Source of the DNA: Thermoflavifilum sp.
GTDB lineage: Bacteria > Bacteroidota > Bacteroidia > Chitinophagales > Chitinophagaceae
Length of the DNA: 12,921 nt
Direction: 5' to 3'
Assembly: GCA_019683625.1 (NCBI GenBank)
Contig: JADGHY010000033.1
Span: forward strand, 1 to 12,921
The position numbers and the translations under genes are program-made. Positions 1-6,319 of this stretch are shown here, in pieces. Below the pieces are notes generated by a model. The model was not told the origin of the DNA and searched no databases. It was given only the letters and a program-made list of their open reading frames with translations. Positions within the stretch are counted from its first letter, which is position 1; the number at the start of each line of letters is the position of its first letter.

Positions 1-1
1 G

Positions 2-796
2 CCCGTACCCGTTGCCGTGTTTTCTATGGAAATGTCGGCCGAACAAATTGTTCAGCGTTTCCTGGCCATGGAAACCGAGATTTCCCTGGAAAATATATCT
101 CGGGGGAAACTGGCCGACTATGAATTCAATCAACTCAGCCATGGGGTGTCCAAACTGGCTAAGGCACCTATTTTCATTGACGATACACCGGCATTAAACA
201 TATTTGAACTCAGAGCCAAATGCCGGCGGCTGAAGGGCAAACATCAGATTGGCCTGGTGGTGATTGACTACCTGCAGCTGATGAGCAGCAATCACGAGAA
301 CCGGAATGTAAACCGTGAACAAGAAATCAGCAAGATTTCCCGGGATCTGAAATCTTTGGCCAAAGAACTGGAAATCCCCATCATTGCCCTTTCTCAGCTA
401 AGCCGCGAGGTGGAGAAACGCAAGGATACCAATAAAATGCCCCAGCTCAGTGACCTGCGCGAATCCGGTGCTATTGAACAAGATGCCGATGTGGTGATCT
501 TTCTGTATCGCCCGGAATACTATGATATCACCACCAACGAATTCGGTGAATCTACGGAAGGTGAAACTTATGTGCGCATTGCCAAACATCGCAATGGCCG
601 CCTGGATACCATTAAGCTCAAGATGTTGAAATCCATTCAGAAGTTTATTGAAATGGAAGACCAGGGCGTGGCCACCTCTTTTGCCAAACCTTCGTCCGGG
701 CCTTATCAGGAAAATGATACCGCGCGTTTATATATTGAACGGCCTTCCCGGATGAATGATTATCCCGATGAACTCGACGATGATGCTCCGTTTTAG
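2..796 (+). CDS. dnaB: Replicative DNA helicase DnaB, C-terminal part (5' end outside window)
   Basis: This is the 3' portion of the hexameric helicase that unwinds DNA ahead of the replication fork and recruits primase. The reading frame is open from base 2, where PVPVAVFSMEMS matches the strand just after the Walker A region of DnaB; the N-terminal primase-binding domain and Walker A lie outside the window. Visible parts of the RecA-like ATPase are the Walker B strand LVVIDYLQLM (bases 256-285), the segment ending in ALSQLSREVEKR, and the block LSDLRESGAIEQDADVV with the arginine-finger region YRPEYY. The acidic end DELDDDAPF is common in Bacteroidota DnaB. No intein interrupts the visible part. 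A GTG at 17 falls inside a conserved strand and is not the start. rsmE follows after 2 bases, so the two are probably co-transcribed. Identification is secure from the motifs. Confidence 0.96.
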   Translation, partial: PVPVAVFSMEMSAEQIVQRFLAMETEISLENISRGKLADYEFNQLSHGVSKLAKAPIFIDDTPALNIFELRAKCRRLKGKHQIGLVVIDYLQLMSSNHENRNVNREQEISKISRDLKSLAKELEIPIIALSQLSREVEKRKDTNKMPQLSDLRESGAIEQDADVVIFLYRPEYYDITTNEFGESTEGETYVRIAKHRNGRLDTIKLKMLKSIQKFIEMEDQGVATSFAKPSSGPYQENDTARLYIERPSRMNDYPDELDDDAPF

Positions 797-798
797 CT

Positions 799-1569
799 AT
801 GGTTGATGCTTACAGGTTGTACAGCCGAACAGATGCCTTGCCTTTGCTATACATGGAATCCTTGCCTGCAGCGGGTGAGGAAGCTGAGCTGGATGCCGAA
901 CAGGCCCGCCATTGCATCCAGGTCTTGCGGATGCAAACAGGCGATTGCCTGCGGCTCACCAACGGAAAGGGGCTCATGGCCGAGGCCATGCTCACCCGCG
1001 CCATCAGGGATTTGAAAAAAGCATCGCAGCCGAAAGCCATGGTGCGCATCCTTTCGGTGGCACAAAAGCCCGAGCCTTCGCTTCATATCCTGGCCGTGGC
1101 ATTGCCGCATCATGCCGGACGAGCCGAATGGTTGATAGAAAAGGCCACCGAATTAGGCATCCGCCAGATCTATCCGATCATTACCACCCGTTCTCCACTC
1201 GGCCGCTGGAGGCCAGCACGGTATCGCCAGCTGATGATTGCGGCCATGCTGCAATCCTATCAGGCTTACCTGCCTGAGCTTCAGGCTCCGATAGCCTTTG
1301 AGGAATGGATCCGGTCATGCCCGGCCGCCTGGCGGGGCATTGCACACTGCGAGCCTGCGCAACGTATACCTATCTGGCAGCTTCCGCTCAACGCAGGCAG
1401 CAAATGCGTACTCATTGGTCCGGAAGGAGATTTTACGTCGGAAGAAATTGAAATGGCTCGAAAGGCAGGATGGCAGGAGATCTCATTGGGTTATACCCGG
1501 CTGCGCACCGAAACGGCGGCTATTGTGGCCTGTGTCTGGATGGCCGCCACCGCAGCTGAACAGGGGTAA
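799..1569 (+). CDS. rsmE: 16S rRNA (uracil(1498)-N(3))-methyltransferase RsmE
   Basis: RsmE methylates N3 of U1498 in 16S rRNA of the small subunit, using S-adenosylmethionine. The 256-residue product has the N-terminal PUA-like part (ARHCIQVLRMQTGD, residues 36-49) and the C-terminal SPOUT knot with LIGPEGDFTSEE (205-216) and LGYTRLRTETA (230-240), which form the SAM-binding knot. The length is close to the family norm. The start is uncertain. ATG 799 lies 2 bases after the dnaB stop and adds residues before the conserved LPLLYMESL segment, where homologues usually begin; TTG 838 or ATG 853 are alternatives, and no Shine-Dalgarno sequence decides between them. The gene ends directly against the opposing apaG stop codon, with no terminator between. 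The family assignment is firm; only the start is open. Confidence 0.93.
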   Translation: MVDAYRLYSRTDALPLLYMESLPAAGEEAELDAEQARHCIQVLRMQTGDCLRLTNGKGLMAEAMLTRAIRDLKKASQPKAMVRILSVAQKPEPSLHILAVALPHHAGRAEWLIEKATELGIRQIYPIITTRSPLGRWRPARYRQLMIAAMLQSYQAYLPELQAPIAFEEWIRSCPAAWRGIAHCEPAQRIPIWQLPLNAGSKCVLIGPEGDFTSEEIEMARKAGWQEISLGYTRLRTETAAIVACVWMAATAAEQG

Positions 1570-1953
1570 TCAATTCATCTTAAGAGGAGCTATCATCTGA
1601 AACTCGGGTATCTTTACTTCAAATACCCTCTTGGTCATCAGGTTTTCCATCAGATAAGTACCATACATCTTACCCATCTCCGTACGCAGGTTACATCCTG
1701 AGACGTACTGATAACGTTCGCCTGCGGCAATGATAGGCTGCATACCTACCACGCCTTCCCCTTCAATTTCGCGTTTTACGCCATTGGAATCCACCACATA
1801 CCAATGCCGGCGCAGGAGTTTTATGGGAAACACATTGTCGTTTTCAATCGTGATGCGGTAGGCAAACATAAATTCATGACCCATAGGATTTGAATAATCA
1901 GGCTGGAAAAACGTTTCCACGCTAATGGTGATGCCTTCCGTGACCTTTTTCAT
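1570..1953 (-). CDS. apaG: ApaG domain protein (Co2+/Mg2+ efflux-associated)
   Basis: This 127-residue protein consists of one ApaG domain, an immunoglobulin-like beta fold. In enterobacteria ApaG (CorD) is linked to cobalt resistance and magnesium efflux, but its biochemical role is unclear. Typical family features are the start TEGITISVETFFQP, the run RITIENDNVFPIKLLRRHWYVVDSNG (residues 33-58), the loop EGEGVVGMQPIIAAGERYQYVSGC and the end GTYLMEN....FEVKIPEF. The length matches the family (about 125 residues). It is a single gene: the upstream DUF5777 gene is separated from it by a terminator, so it should have its own promoter; a TATCTTTA box lies 17-24 bases before the ATG. The tail-to-tail junction with rsmE has no spacer. 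Family identity is secure; the function in this organism is inferred. Confidence 0.93.
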   Translation of the reverse strand: MKKVTEGITISVETFFQPDYSNPMGHEFMFAYRITIENDNVFPIKLLRRHWYVVDSNGVKREIEGEGVVGMQPIIAAGERYQYVSGCNLRTEMGKMYGTYLMENLMTKRVFEVKIPEFQMIAPLKMN

Positions 1954-1969
1954 TGTAGGTTGATTTGTG

Positions 1970-2010
1970 TAAAGATAAATATTTTATGTTACTATCCTGT
2001 AAAATTTACA
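1970..2010 (-). promoter_or_regulatory. Candidate apaG promoter region with palindrome
   Basis: On the minus strand TATCTTTA (1977 down to 1970) differs by one base from the Bacteroidota -7 box TAnnTTTG and lies 17-24 bases before the apaG ATG. Upstream of it, 1998-2010 reads TGTAAAATTTACA, a 13-base palindrome with a single central base, which could be an operator. No good -33 TTG box at the usual spacing is seen. The sequence is A/T-rich, so chance matches are likely. Confidence 0.3.
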
Positions 2011-2028
2011 CCAATCAGGCCAAACAAA

Positions 2029-2068
2029 AGGGTTGATCTCTCCGGAAAAAATTCCGGTGATCAACCCT
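2029..2068 (-). terminator. Intrinsic terminator downstream of the DUF5777 gene
   Basis: The outer arms AGGGTTGATC (2029-2038) and GATCAACCCT (2059-2068) pair perfectly over 10 bases. The inner arms CCGGAA (2042-2047) and TTCCGG (2052-2057) add a second helix with a four-base loop. On the minus strand the hairpin is followed by TTTTGTTTGG, a short T tract; on the plus strand none follows. It lies 16 bases beyond the DUF5777 stop, so it should end the YceI/DUF5777 transcript and separate it from apaG. Confidence 0.85.
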
Positions 2069-2084
2069 ACCTGATGCAACAACC

Positions 2085-3071
2085 CTATTGCTTCCATTCG
2101 GCCGCCGCTCCTTTAGAAAGGGTGAAGGTGCGGGTAAGGTTAAAGCCCCACCGAAACTGGCCCTTTGTCCAGGAAGTAGTGGTATTGGGAATAAATTGAT
2201 TTTCCAGGATAGAGGTAGCATTGGTGAATTCAATGTGAAACACGTGGCCGCCCGTTTCTACTTCCCAGCCTATGCCAATAGGTGGATAAAAATGTTGGTT
2301 AAACTGTTGCTTGTAATAATTGCTGGAAGCTGCGTTGCGGAAAGGTTGCACATAGTCGGCAATGAGGGCCATGCGTTTGTTAATTTTTAATCGGAATCCG
2401 GCACCCAATGCAAACAGCTGATGGGGGTCCTGTGGCGTGGTAAGTGCCCGATACAAATAAGTGGGTACCAGCTCTGCCGAAAAGCTTTCCGAAAATTTAC
2501 GTGCCAGCAGGAACTGCAGGCTGGCACTCCAGCGGTCGCCGAATTGCTGAAAATCAATATTGGATGCCGGAATGGCTTGCCGTTGTGCCGCAATAAAAAT
2601 GCCTCTGGCAAACAAGGCAAGTGTGAAGGGCGTATGGCCATCGGCAGTTTGATTGAGCAACTGATATTTCCCCGTGAGGTAAAACAACTGGGTCTGAAAC
2701 TCAGAAACGCCATTCGGGGCGCCTTTATCACGCCCGATGCCGGCCGTTAACCGGTTGCTGATCCCATATTCAAAACCAATCAGCACATCGCTGATGGCGT
2801 CCATGCCAAAAAAAGTTTTGCCCCCTCCATTGCTGCCCGCAAAATCACCAAAACGATGTCCTACGATGAATAATAAATCATGAGCATGCAAGGTCTTGCT
2901 GGTTTGTAGGTTGACGAGCGTGGTGCCTTTGAATGTGGCCAACACGGGCAAATGAGCAGCTGTGCTGTCGGCAAACAGTTGGCTGAGGTCTTGCTGAGCA
3001 CGGCCTGCATAAGGGCAACAGCATAATATGATGATCCCTACCCAGGCAAAATATCCTCTCATATTAAGCAT
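2085..3071 (-). CDS. DUF5777 family outer-membrane beta-barrel protein
   Basis: This is a predicted secreted beta-barrel protein of unknown function. From ATG 3071 it has 328 residues: an N-terminal signal peptide (hydrophobic VGIIILCCC, probable cut after GRA at residue 25), a short linker, then alternating strands. Segments typical of DUF5777 are LLFIVGHRFGDF (66-77), FFGMDAISDVLIGFEYGISNRL (87-108) and GIGRDKG. The open frame reaches back to 3188, but those residues precede the signal peptide; ATG 3062 is an equally plausible start. The cysteines in the signal do not make a good lipobox because L or C precedes them. The protein does not end in the aromatic residue usual for BamA substrates (it ends EWKQ). 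A YceI-like gene lies upstream, 162 bases away, on the same strand, and a terminator follows. Family call good; function unknown. Confidence 0.85.
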   Translation of the reverse strand: MLNMRGYFAWVGIIILCCCPYAGRAQQDLSQLFADSTAAHLPVLATFKGTTLVNLQTSKTLHAHDLLFIVGHRFGDFAGSNGGGKTFFGMDAISDVLIGFEYGISNRLTAGIGRDKGAPNGVSEFQTQLFYLTGKYQLLNQTADGHTPFTLALFARGIFIAAQRQAIPASNIDFQQFGDRWSASLQFLLARKFSESFSAELVPTYLYRALTTPQDPHQLFALGAGFRLKINKRMALIADYVQPFRNAASSNYYKQQFNQHFYPPIGIGWEVETGGHVFHIEFTNATSILENQFIPNTTTSWTKGQFRWGFNLTRTFTLSKGAAAEWKQ

Positions 3072-3233
3072 TTGTATTCCACAAATCGGATAAACCCGTG
3101 GAGAAGTTGCCTTTCGGCTTACATGAAATAAAAAAGATATTCCAGATCTGCATCCAGGCATAAAACAGCGGCTCACGCAAAAGATCAAGAAGCTAAATCT
3201 TGGGCTGGAAATGGAGATGGAGGTTAAAAACAG

Positions 3234-3848
3234 CTAAGCACCCTTATCTGTCTGGGCGTTATTATCTACACTATAGGTGGCGTCAACGGTTACCTGCACC
3301 TGTTCGGCAATATCTTTCATCAGCAATCTGGGAATCTGAATATGGTGATCGGCAAGTTTTACCAGGAATACAGCATGGCCGCTTACCTGCTTATTTTTCA
3401 CGGTTAGCGTTGCTGGCACCGTATAATTTTTGCTAACCCCATGGATCGTTAAGGTGCCTTGCACCTGGACGGGATAATTGCCATCTTTGCTGAGATCGGG
3501 CATTTGCAGCACATTGCCCTTAAATTCTGCATAAGGATACCTGTCACTTTCCATGAAATCTTCGTTGAAATGTTCCTGCATCAAACTTCTGCGGAAAGTA
3601 AAGCTTCGGATCATCACCTTGAAATACAAGCTGCCATTTGCAGTATTTAAGGCTGAAACGGCCTGATCGGTTTCGGCCTTGATGTCTTCAATAGGTGCTG
3701 GCGAATAGAAAGAAATATGGGCATTCCGGCAAATCAAAATATCGGCAATAGGCCTGTCGGATGTCGGCCGATAAAGGCGATGCGAAGGATGAAAAGCCAG
3801 AGGCAGGGCAACGCTGAGAAAAAGAATAGAACGCAAAAAAGCAATCAT
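3234..3848 (-). CDS. YceI-like periplasmic lipid-binding protein
   Basis: YceI-family proteins are small lipocalin-like beta barrels that bind polyisoprenoid or other long-chain lipids in the periplasm. This one has 204 residues with an N-terminal hydrophobic signal (residues 5-19). Family marks are AHISFYSPAPIEDIKAE (43-59), FKVMIRSFTFRRSLMQEHFNEDFMES (76-101), YAEFKGNV (106-113), GTLTIHGVSK (131-140) and the end strand VTVDATYSV. The LMQEHFNE form is typical of Bacteroidota members. It precedes the DUF5777 barrel gene on the same strand; the two families often sit together in this phylum, which suggests, without proving it, a shared job moving or sensing a lipid at the outer membrane. The bound ligand cannot be read from the sequence. 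Confidence 0.88.
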   Translation of the reverse strand: MIAFLRSILFLSVALPLAFHPSHRLYRPTSDRPIADILICRNAHISFYSPAPIEDIKAETDQAVSALNTANGSLYFKVMIRSFTFRRSLMQEHFNEDFMESDRYPYAEFKGNVLQMPDLSKDGNYPVQVQGTLTIHGVSKNYTVPATLTVKNKQVSGHAVFLVKLADHHIQIPRLLMKDIAEQVQVTVDATYSVDNNAQTDKGA

Positions 3849-3883
3849 GCGAAAAAATGATTTTGCAAATTAAACGGGATCAG

Positions 3884-3916
3884 GGTGCATTCGGTTGGCC
3901 ATGCACCTAATTTTTT
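3884..3916 (+). terminator. Hairpin with T tract on the plus strand, between minus-strand genes
   Basis: The arms GGTGCAT (3884-3890) and ATGCACC (3901-3907) pair over 7 bases with a 10-base loop. On the plus strand TAATTTTTTG follows, as in an intrinsic terminator. On the minus strand, where both neighbouring genes lie, the sequence after the hairpin is CTGATCCCG, without a T tract. It therefore reads as a plus-strand terminator, or as a simple 3' hairpin for the minus-strand transcript ending at 3924. Confidence 0.4.
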
Positions 3917-3923
3917 GTTAAGG

Positions 3924-5126
3924 TTAAAAATGATAATTGATAGCAAACCAGGCACCGAAGCTTTGCAATTTCACTTCTCCGTAACCTATTCCAGATAAGG
4001 GTAATTTGAAGTAGGGCTCTGCCTGTACGGAGAAATGCGGACTGATATATTGTTCAAATCCGATAGCCAGGTTGCCCACGGAGAAATAATGTTCATTCAC
4101 GTTGTAGAGCGATACGTGCCAGGGATAACCGGGGATATAGCGTTTATAGGCATATCGGTAATCTTCTTTGCGCATGAAATAGGATGATAAACCCGCACTG
4201 ATAAACAGCCTTTGCCGGGGGCGGACAAGTAAGTCCCATTGCAGGTTAAGGGGCACGTCGGTGATTTTGCAGGCAGCCTGAATAGCCTTGATGTTTTCCC
4301 TTTCAGCCGGGGTGAAGGGGATATGATAATCGTCGGCAGTGCCGTTGTAGTCGGCCCGGGTGAACAACATGCCCGCCTCCAGGTGCAGACGGGGCAGGAG
4401 CTTTACATTCAGCAGCCATCCCGTACCAAACGAAGAGTAGCCGGCCGATTCGTCGGGTAATTTGGCCCAGGCAGGACCGGTGGTAAGGCTGAACGACCAT
4501 CTGTAAGGTGAGGAGTGTCGGAAATCCAGGGCATTCAGGTGAATGGTTTGCTGAACGGGTGTGTGGATTTGCCAGGATAGGGTTGGCGATAAAACGGGCA
4601 AATTCGTGGTCGGCACAGCAGATGTGGCCAGTAGGGAATCAGATGCAGGATGAGACGAAAGTTGAGGGATGAGGGTGGCTTGGATGGCGCTGTCGGCATG
4701 TTGGGTCAGGGGCAGATGAGCCTGGATACGCGGGACCTTAGCGCTTATGGCCTGTTTTGACGGGCGAAATGCAGGGAATGTGGCGTTGCCTGTAGCAGCT
4801 TGCTGAGGCTGTGATGCGGGATGGGGTTGAGGTTTAGTATTGGCACCGGCAATGGAAGATGGAGAAAGGTGCGCTGCAGCTGTATCTCTATGGTTGATTG
4901 GGGAAGCACCAGGGATCTCCGGCCTAAGCCAAAGCTTCCAGGTAAGCCAGCCAGCCGCTGTGGCTGTTGCTATGCCCATCCAAAGCCAGCGCCTGAAAAA
5001 AATGCGCTTGCCGCTAGGAGAGGGCTTAAGCCGGCGGGCTATTTCCTGCCAGTTGTCGGCAGGCACTTCGGGCTGATGTGCCGAAGCAGCCTCGCGGAAT
5101 AGCCTGTCCAGCTCATCATCGTTCAT
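3924..5126 (-). CDS. Anti-sigma-like protein with membrane helix and C-terminal outer-membrane beta-barrel domain
   Basis: From ATG 5126 this 400-residue protein has four parts. Residues 1-40 are an acidic/amphipathic cytoplasmic-type segment (MNDDELDRLFREA, then DNWQEIARRL), as seen in short anti-sigma domains of this phylum. Residues 43-66 form one hydrophobic helix after an RR pair. Residues 68-205 are a low-complexity linker rich in Pro, Ser, Ala, Thr and Gln. Residues 206-400 are alternating beta strands ending GAWFAINYHF, with the terminal Phe of outer-membrane barrels. The open frame extends to 5180, but MNDDELDRLF is the usual N-terminus of such proteins, and this start overlaps the sigma gene by only 11 bases. 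Overlap with the ECF sigma gene implies translational coupling and suggests that it restrains that sigma factor. The architecture is seen; anti-sigma activity is inferred from context. Confidence 0.75.
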   Translation of the reverse strand: MNDDELDRLFREAASAHQPEVPADNWQEIARRLKPSPSGKRIFFRRWLWMGIATATAAGWLTWKLWLRPEIPGASPINHRDTAAAHLSPSSIAGANTKPQPHPASQPQQAATGNATFPAFRPSKQAISAKVPRIQAHLPLTQHADSAIQATLIPQLSSHPASDSLLATSAVPTTNLPVLSPTLSWQIHTPVQQTIHLNALDFRHSSPYRWSFSLTTGPAWAKLPDESAGYSSFGTGWLLNVKLLPRLHLEAGMLFTRADYNGTADDYHIPFTPAERENIKAIQAACKITDVPLNLQWDLLVRPRQRLFISAGLSSYFMRKEDYRYAYKRYIPGYPWHVSLYNVNEHYFSVGNLAIGFEQYISPHFSVQAEPYFKLPLSGIGYGEVKLQSFGAWFAINYHF

Positions 5127-5730
5127 ATCTGGAGTAAAGTTCTGCATATCTGGAGAGCAACATTTTGCGTAATTTTTCACGGGCTTTAGCCAGATTGGAT
5201 TTGGAAGTCCCTACCGAAATGCCCAGCTTATGGGCAATTTCCTCGTGAGAATATCCGTCAATCACAAACAGGTTGAATACCATTCGGTAAGCTGGTGATA
5301 GGGTTTGTACCATGCGCATCAGTTCGTCGTGGCTCAGCTTATCCAGCGGAGAAGCCTGAGAGGCGGGTTTATGCATCACGGCATGATCAACTTCTTCATG
5401 CTGGTGTTTGCGATTGGCCCGGTAATAGTCGATGGCGGTGTAAATCATGATTTTTTTTATCCAGCTTTTAAAGCTCACCACCAATTGTTGATGCTGTTTC
5501 TCCGGCCGGAATTGGTGCAAGTGCGTAAAAATTTTCACAAAGCCATCGTTCATCACTTGCCGTGCCTCATCTTCCTGATGAGCATACCGTAAACAAATTG
5601 CCATGGCATATCTGCAAAATTGTTCGTACAGTTGTTGTTGGCTGGCAGATATACCTCTCCTGCATTCTTCCAGTAGGGAAGCAAGCTGTTCATCTGTAAG
5701 CGGCACCAGGTTGTTGCTTTGTTCTTCCAT
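5116..5730 (-). CDS. ECF-type RNA polymerase sigma-70 factor
   Basis: This 204-residue alternative sigma factor directs RNA polymerase to a small regulon. Region 2 is visible as LYEQFCRYAMAICLRYAHQEDEARQVMNDGFVKIFTHLHQF (residues 34-74), including the acidic, aromatic segment that contacts core polymerase and the -10 element. Region 4 is LSPAYRMVFNLFVIDGYSHEEIAHKLGISVGTSKSNLAKAREKLRKML, a helix-turn-helix that binds the -35 element. There is no region 1 or 3, as expected for the ECF class. The next gene on the strand begins inside its last codons and encodes a membrane protein with an anti-sigma-like N-terminus. No extracytoplasmic stimulus can be named. An ACGCAACC motif just upstream may be its own promoter. 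Class assignment is secure. Confidence 0.93.
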   Translation of the reverse strand: MEEQSNNLVPLTDEQLASLLEECRRGISASQQQLYEQFCRYAMAICLRYAHQEDEARQVMNDGFVKIFTHLHQFRPEKQHQQLVVSFKSWIKKIMIYTAIDYYRANRKHQHEEVDHAVMHKPASQASPLDKLSHDELMRMVQTLSPAYRMVFNLFVIDGYSHEEIAHKLGISVGTSKSNLAKAREKLRKMLLSRYAELYSRYER

Positions 5731-5760
5731 GAATCGGATAAAATGCCGGCAGGGTTGCGT
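5731..5760 (-). promoter_or_regulatory. Possible ECF-type promoter upstream of the sigma gene
   Basis: On the minus strand ACGCAACC (5760 down to 5753) and TCCGATTC (5738 down to 5731) are separated by 14 bases and end directly before the ATG at 5730. AAC in the upstream box and a CGA-like downstream box are typical of ECF promoters, which are often self-activated. If it is used, the transcript would begin at or just inside the ATG, so the mRNA would be leaderless or the true start lies further in. This rests on a single site. Confidence 0.25.
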
Positions 5761-5807
5761 AATCCTGATAAAATTACGAAAACACGGGCCGACTCATGGA
5801 AAAGCAA

Positions 5808-5829
5808 TCCTGCCTGCCGGCAGGCAGGA
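5808..5829. repeat. Perfect 22-base palindrome (REP-like; possible bcp terminator hairpin)
   Basis: The half-site TCCTGCCTGCC is followed immediately by its exact reverse complement, giving a 22-base perfect palindrome one base after the bcp stop codon. On the minus strand it is followed by ATTGCTTTTCC, a weak T tract, so it could act as a terminator or 3' stabiliser of the M23-bcp transcript. Similar CTGCC-rich palindromes occur as dispersed intergenic repeats in many Bacteroidota genomes, from memory. Only one full copy is present here. Confidence 0.7.
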
Positions 5830-5830
5830 G

Positions 5831-6301
5831 TTAAGCCGATGGACTTACGGCTTCCATGACTTCCTGGGCATGGCGGGCGGTGTTAGGCTTCCGGATAATT
5901 TTTTCGATGATGCCCTGCTCGTTGATGATAAAGGTAGTACGTGTGGTACCCAGAAAGGATTTTCCCATAAACTTTTTCTGGCCATAGACGCCGTAAGCCT
6001 GCACAATTTGTTTGTCGGTATCGGCTATCAGGGTAAAGGGAAGTTGATATTTCTGTTCAAACTTCTGATGGCTTTTTACGGAGTCGGTGCTCACACCAAT
6101 CACCTCCAGTCCCATTTGTTGAAGTTGGGCATAATGATCGCGGAGGCTGCAAGCCTGGGCAGTGCAGCCAGGTGTGTTGTCTTTTGGGTAAAAATACAGT
6201 ACCACCTTTTTGCCCCTATAGTCGGAGAGTTTCACGGTTCGGCCGTGTTGATCGACCCCGGTAAAATCCGGTGCTGGATCTCCTTCCTGTAAAGTTGCCA
6301 T
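5831..6301 (-). CDS. bcp: Thioredoxin-dependent thiol peroxidase (BCP-type peroxiredoxin)
   Basis: This cytoplasmic peroxiredoxin reduces hydrogen peroxide and organic hydroperoxides using thioredoxin. The 156-residue product has the full length of the family. The active site motif PxxxTxxC is P39-T43-C46 (YPKDNTPGCT), C46 being the peroxidatic cysteine; C51 in QACSLRD is at the position of the resolving cysteine of the atypical two-cysteine BCP type. R121 in GTTRTTFIINEQG matches the conserved active-site arginine. No signal peptide is present. The start ATG 6301 is 18 bases after the stop of the M23 peptidase gene, so the two are probably one transcript. A perfect palindrome follows the stop. 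No key residue is missing. Confidence 0.95.
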   Translation of the reverse strand: MATLQEGDPAPDFTGVDQHGRTVKLSDYRGKKVVLYFYPKDNTPGCTAQACSLRDHYAQLQQMGLEVIGVSTDSVKSHQKFEQKYQLPFTLIADTDKQIVQAYGVYGQKKFMGKSFLGTTRTTFIINEQGIIEKIIRKPNTARHAQEVMEAVSPSA

Positions 6302-6319
6302 GATCTGAAATTTTAAAGG

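Noticed and set aside
912..1277. A 121-codon plus-strand frame overlapping rsmE
   Set aside because: It is a second frame of rsmE, with a His/Arg/Pro-rich composition and no family match.
3072..3188. N-terminal extension of the DUF5777 protein to 3188
   Set aside because: The extension puts about 39 residues before a good signal peptide and is rich in Cys and Arg; a start at 3071 or 3062 fits export.
5127..5180. Upstream start at 5180 for the anti-sigma/barrel protein
   Set aside because: The extra residues (MKNYAKCCSPDMQ...) overlap the sigma region 4 coding end and are not like related proteins, which begin at MNDDELDRLF.
5603..6292. A 229-codon plus-strand open frame antisense to the sigma and bcp genes
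   Set aside because: It runs opposite to two well-supported genes, crosses their spacer and the palindrome (giving the string LPAGRQE typical of such repeats), and resembles no family.
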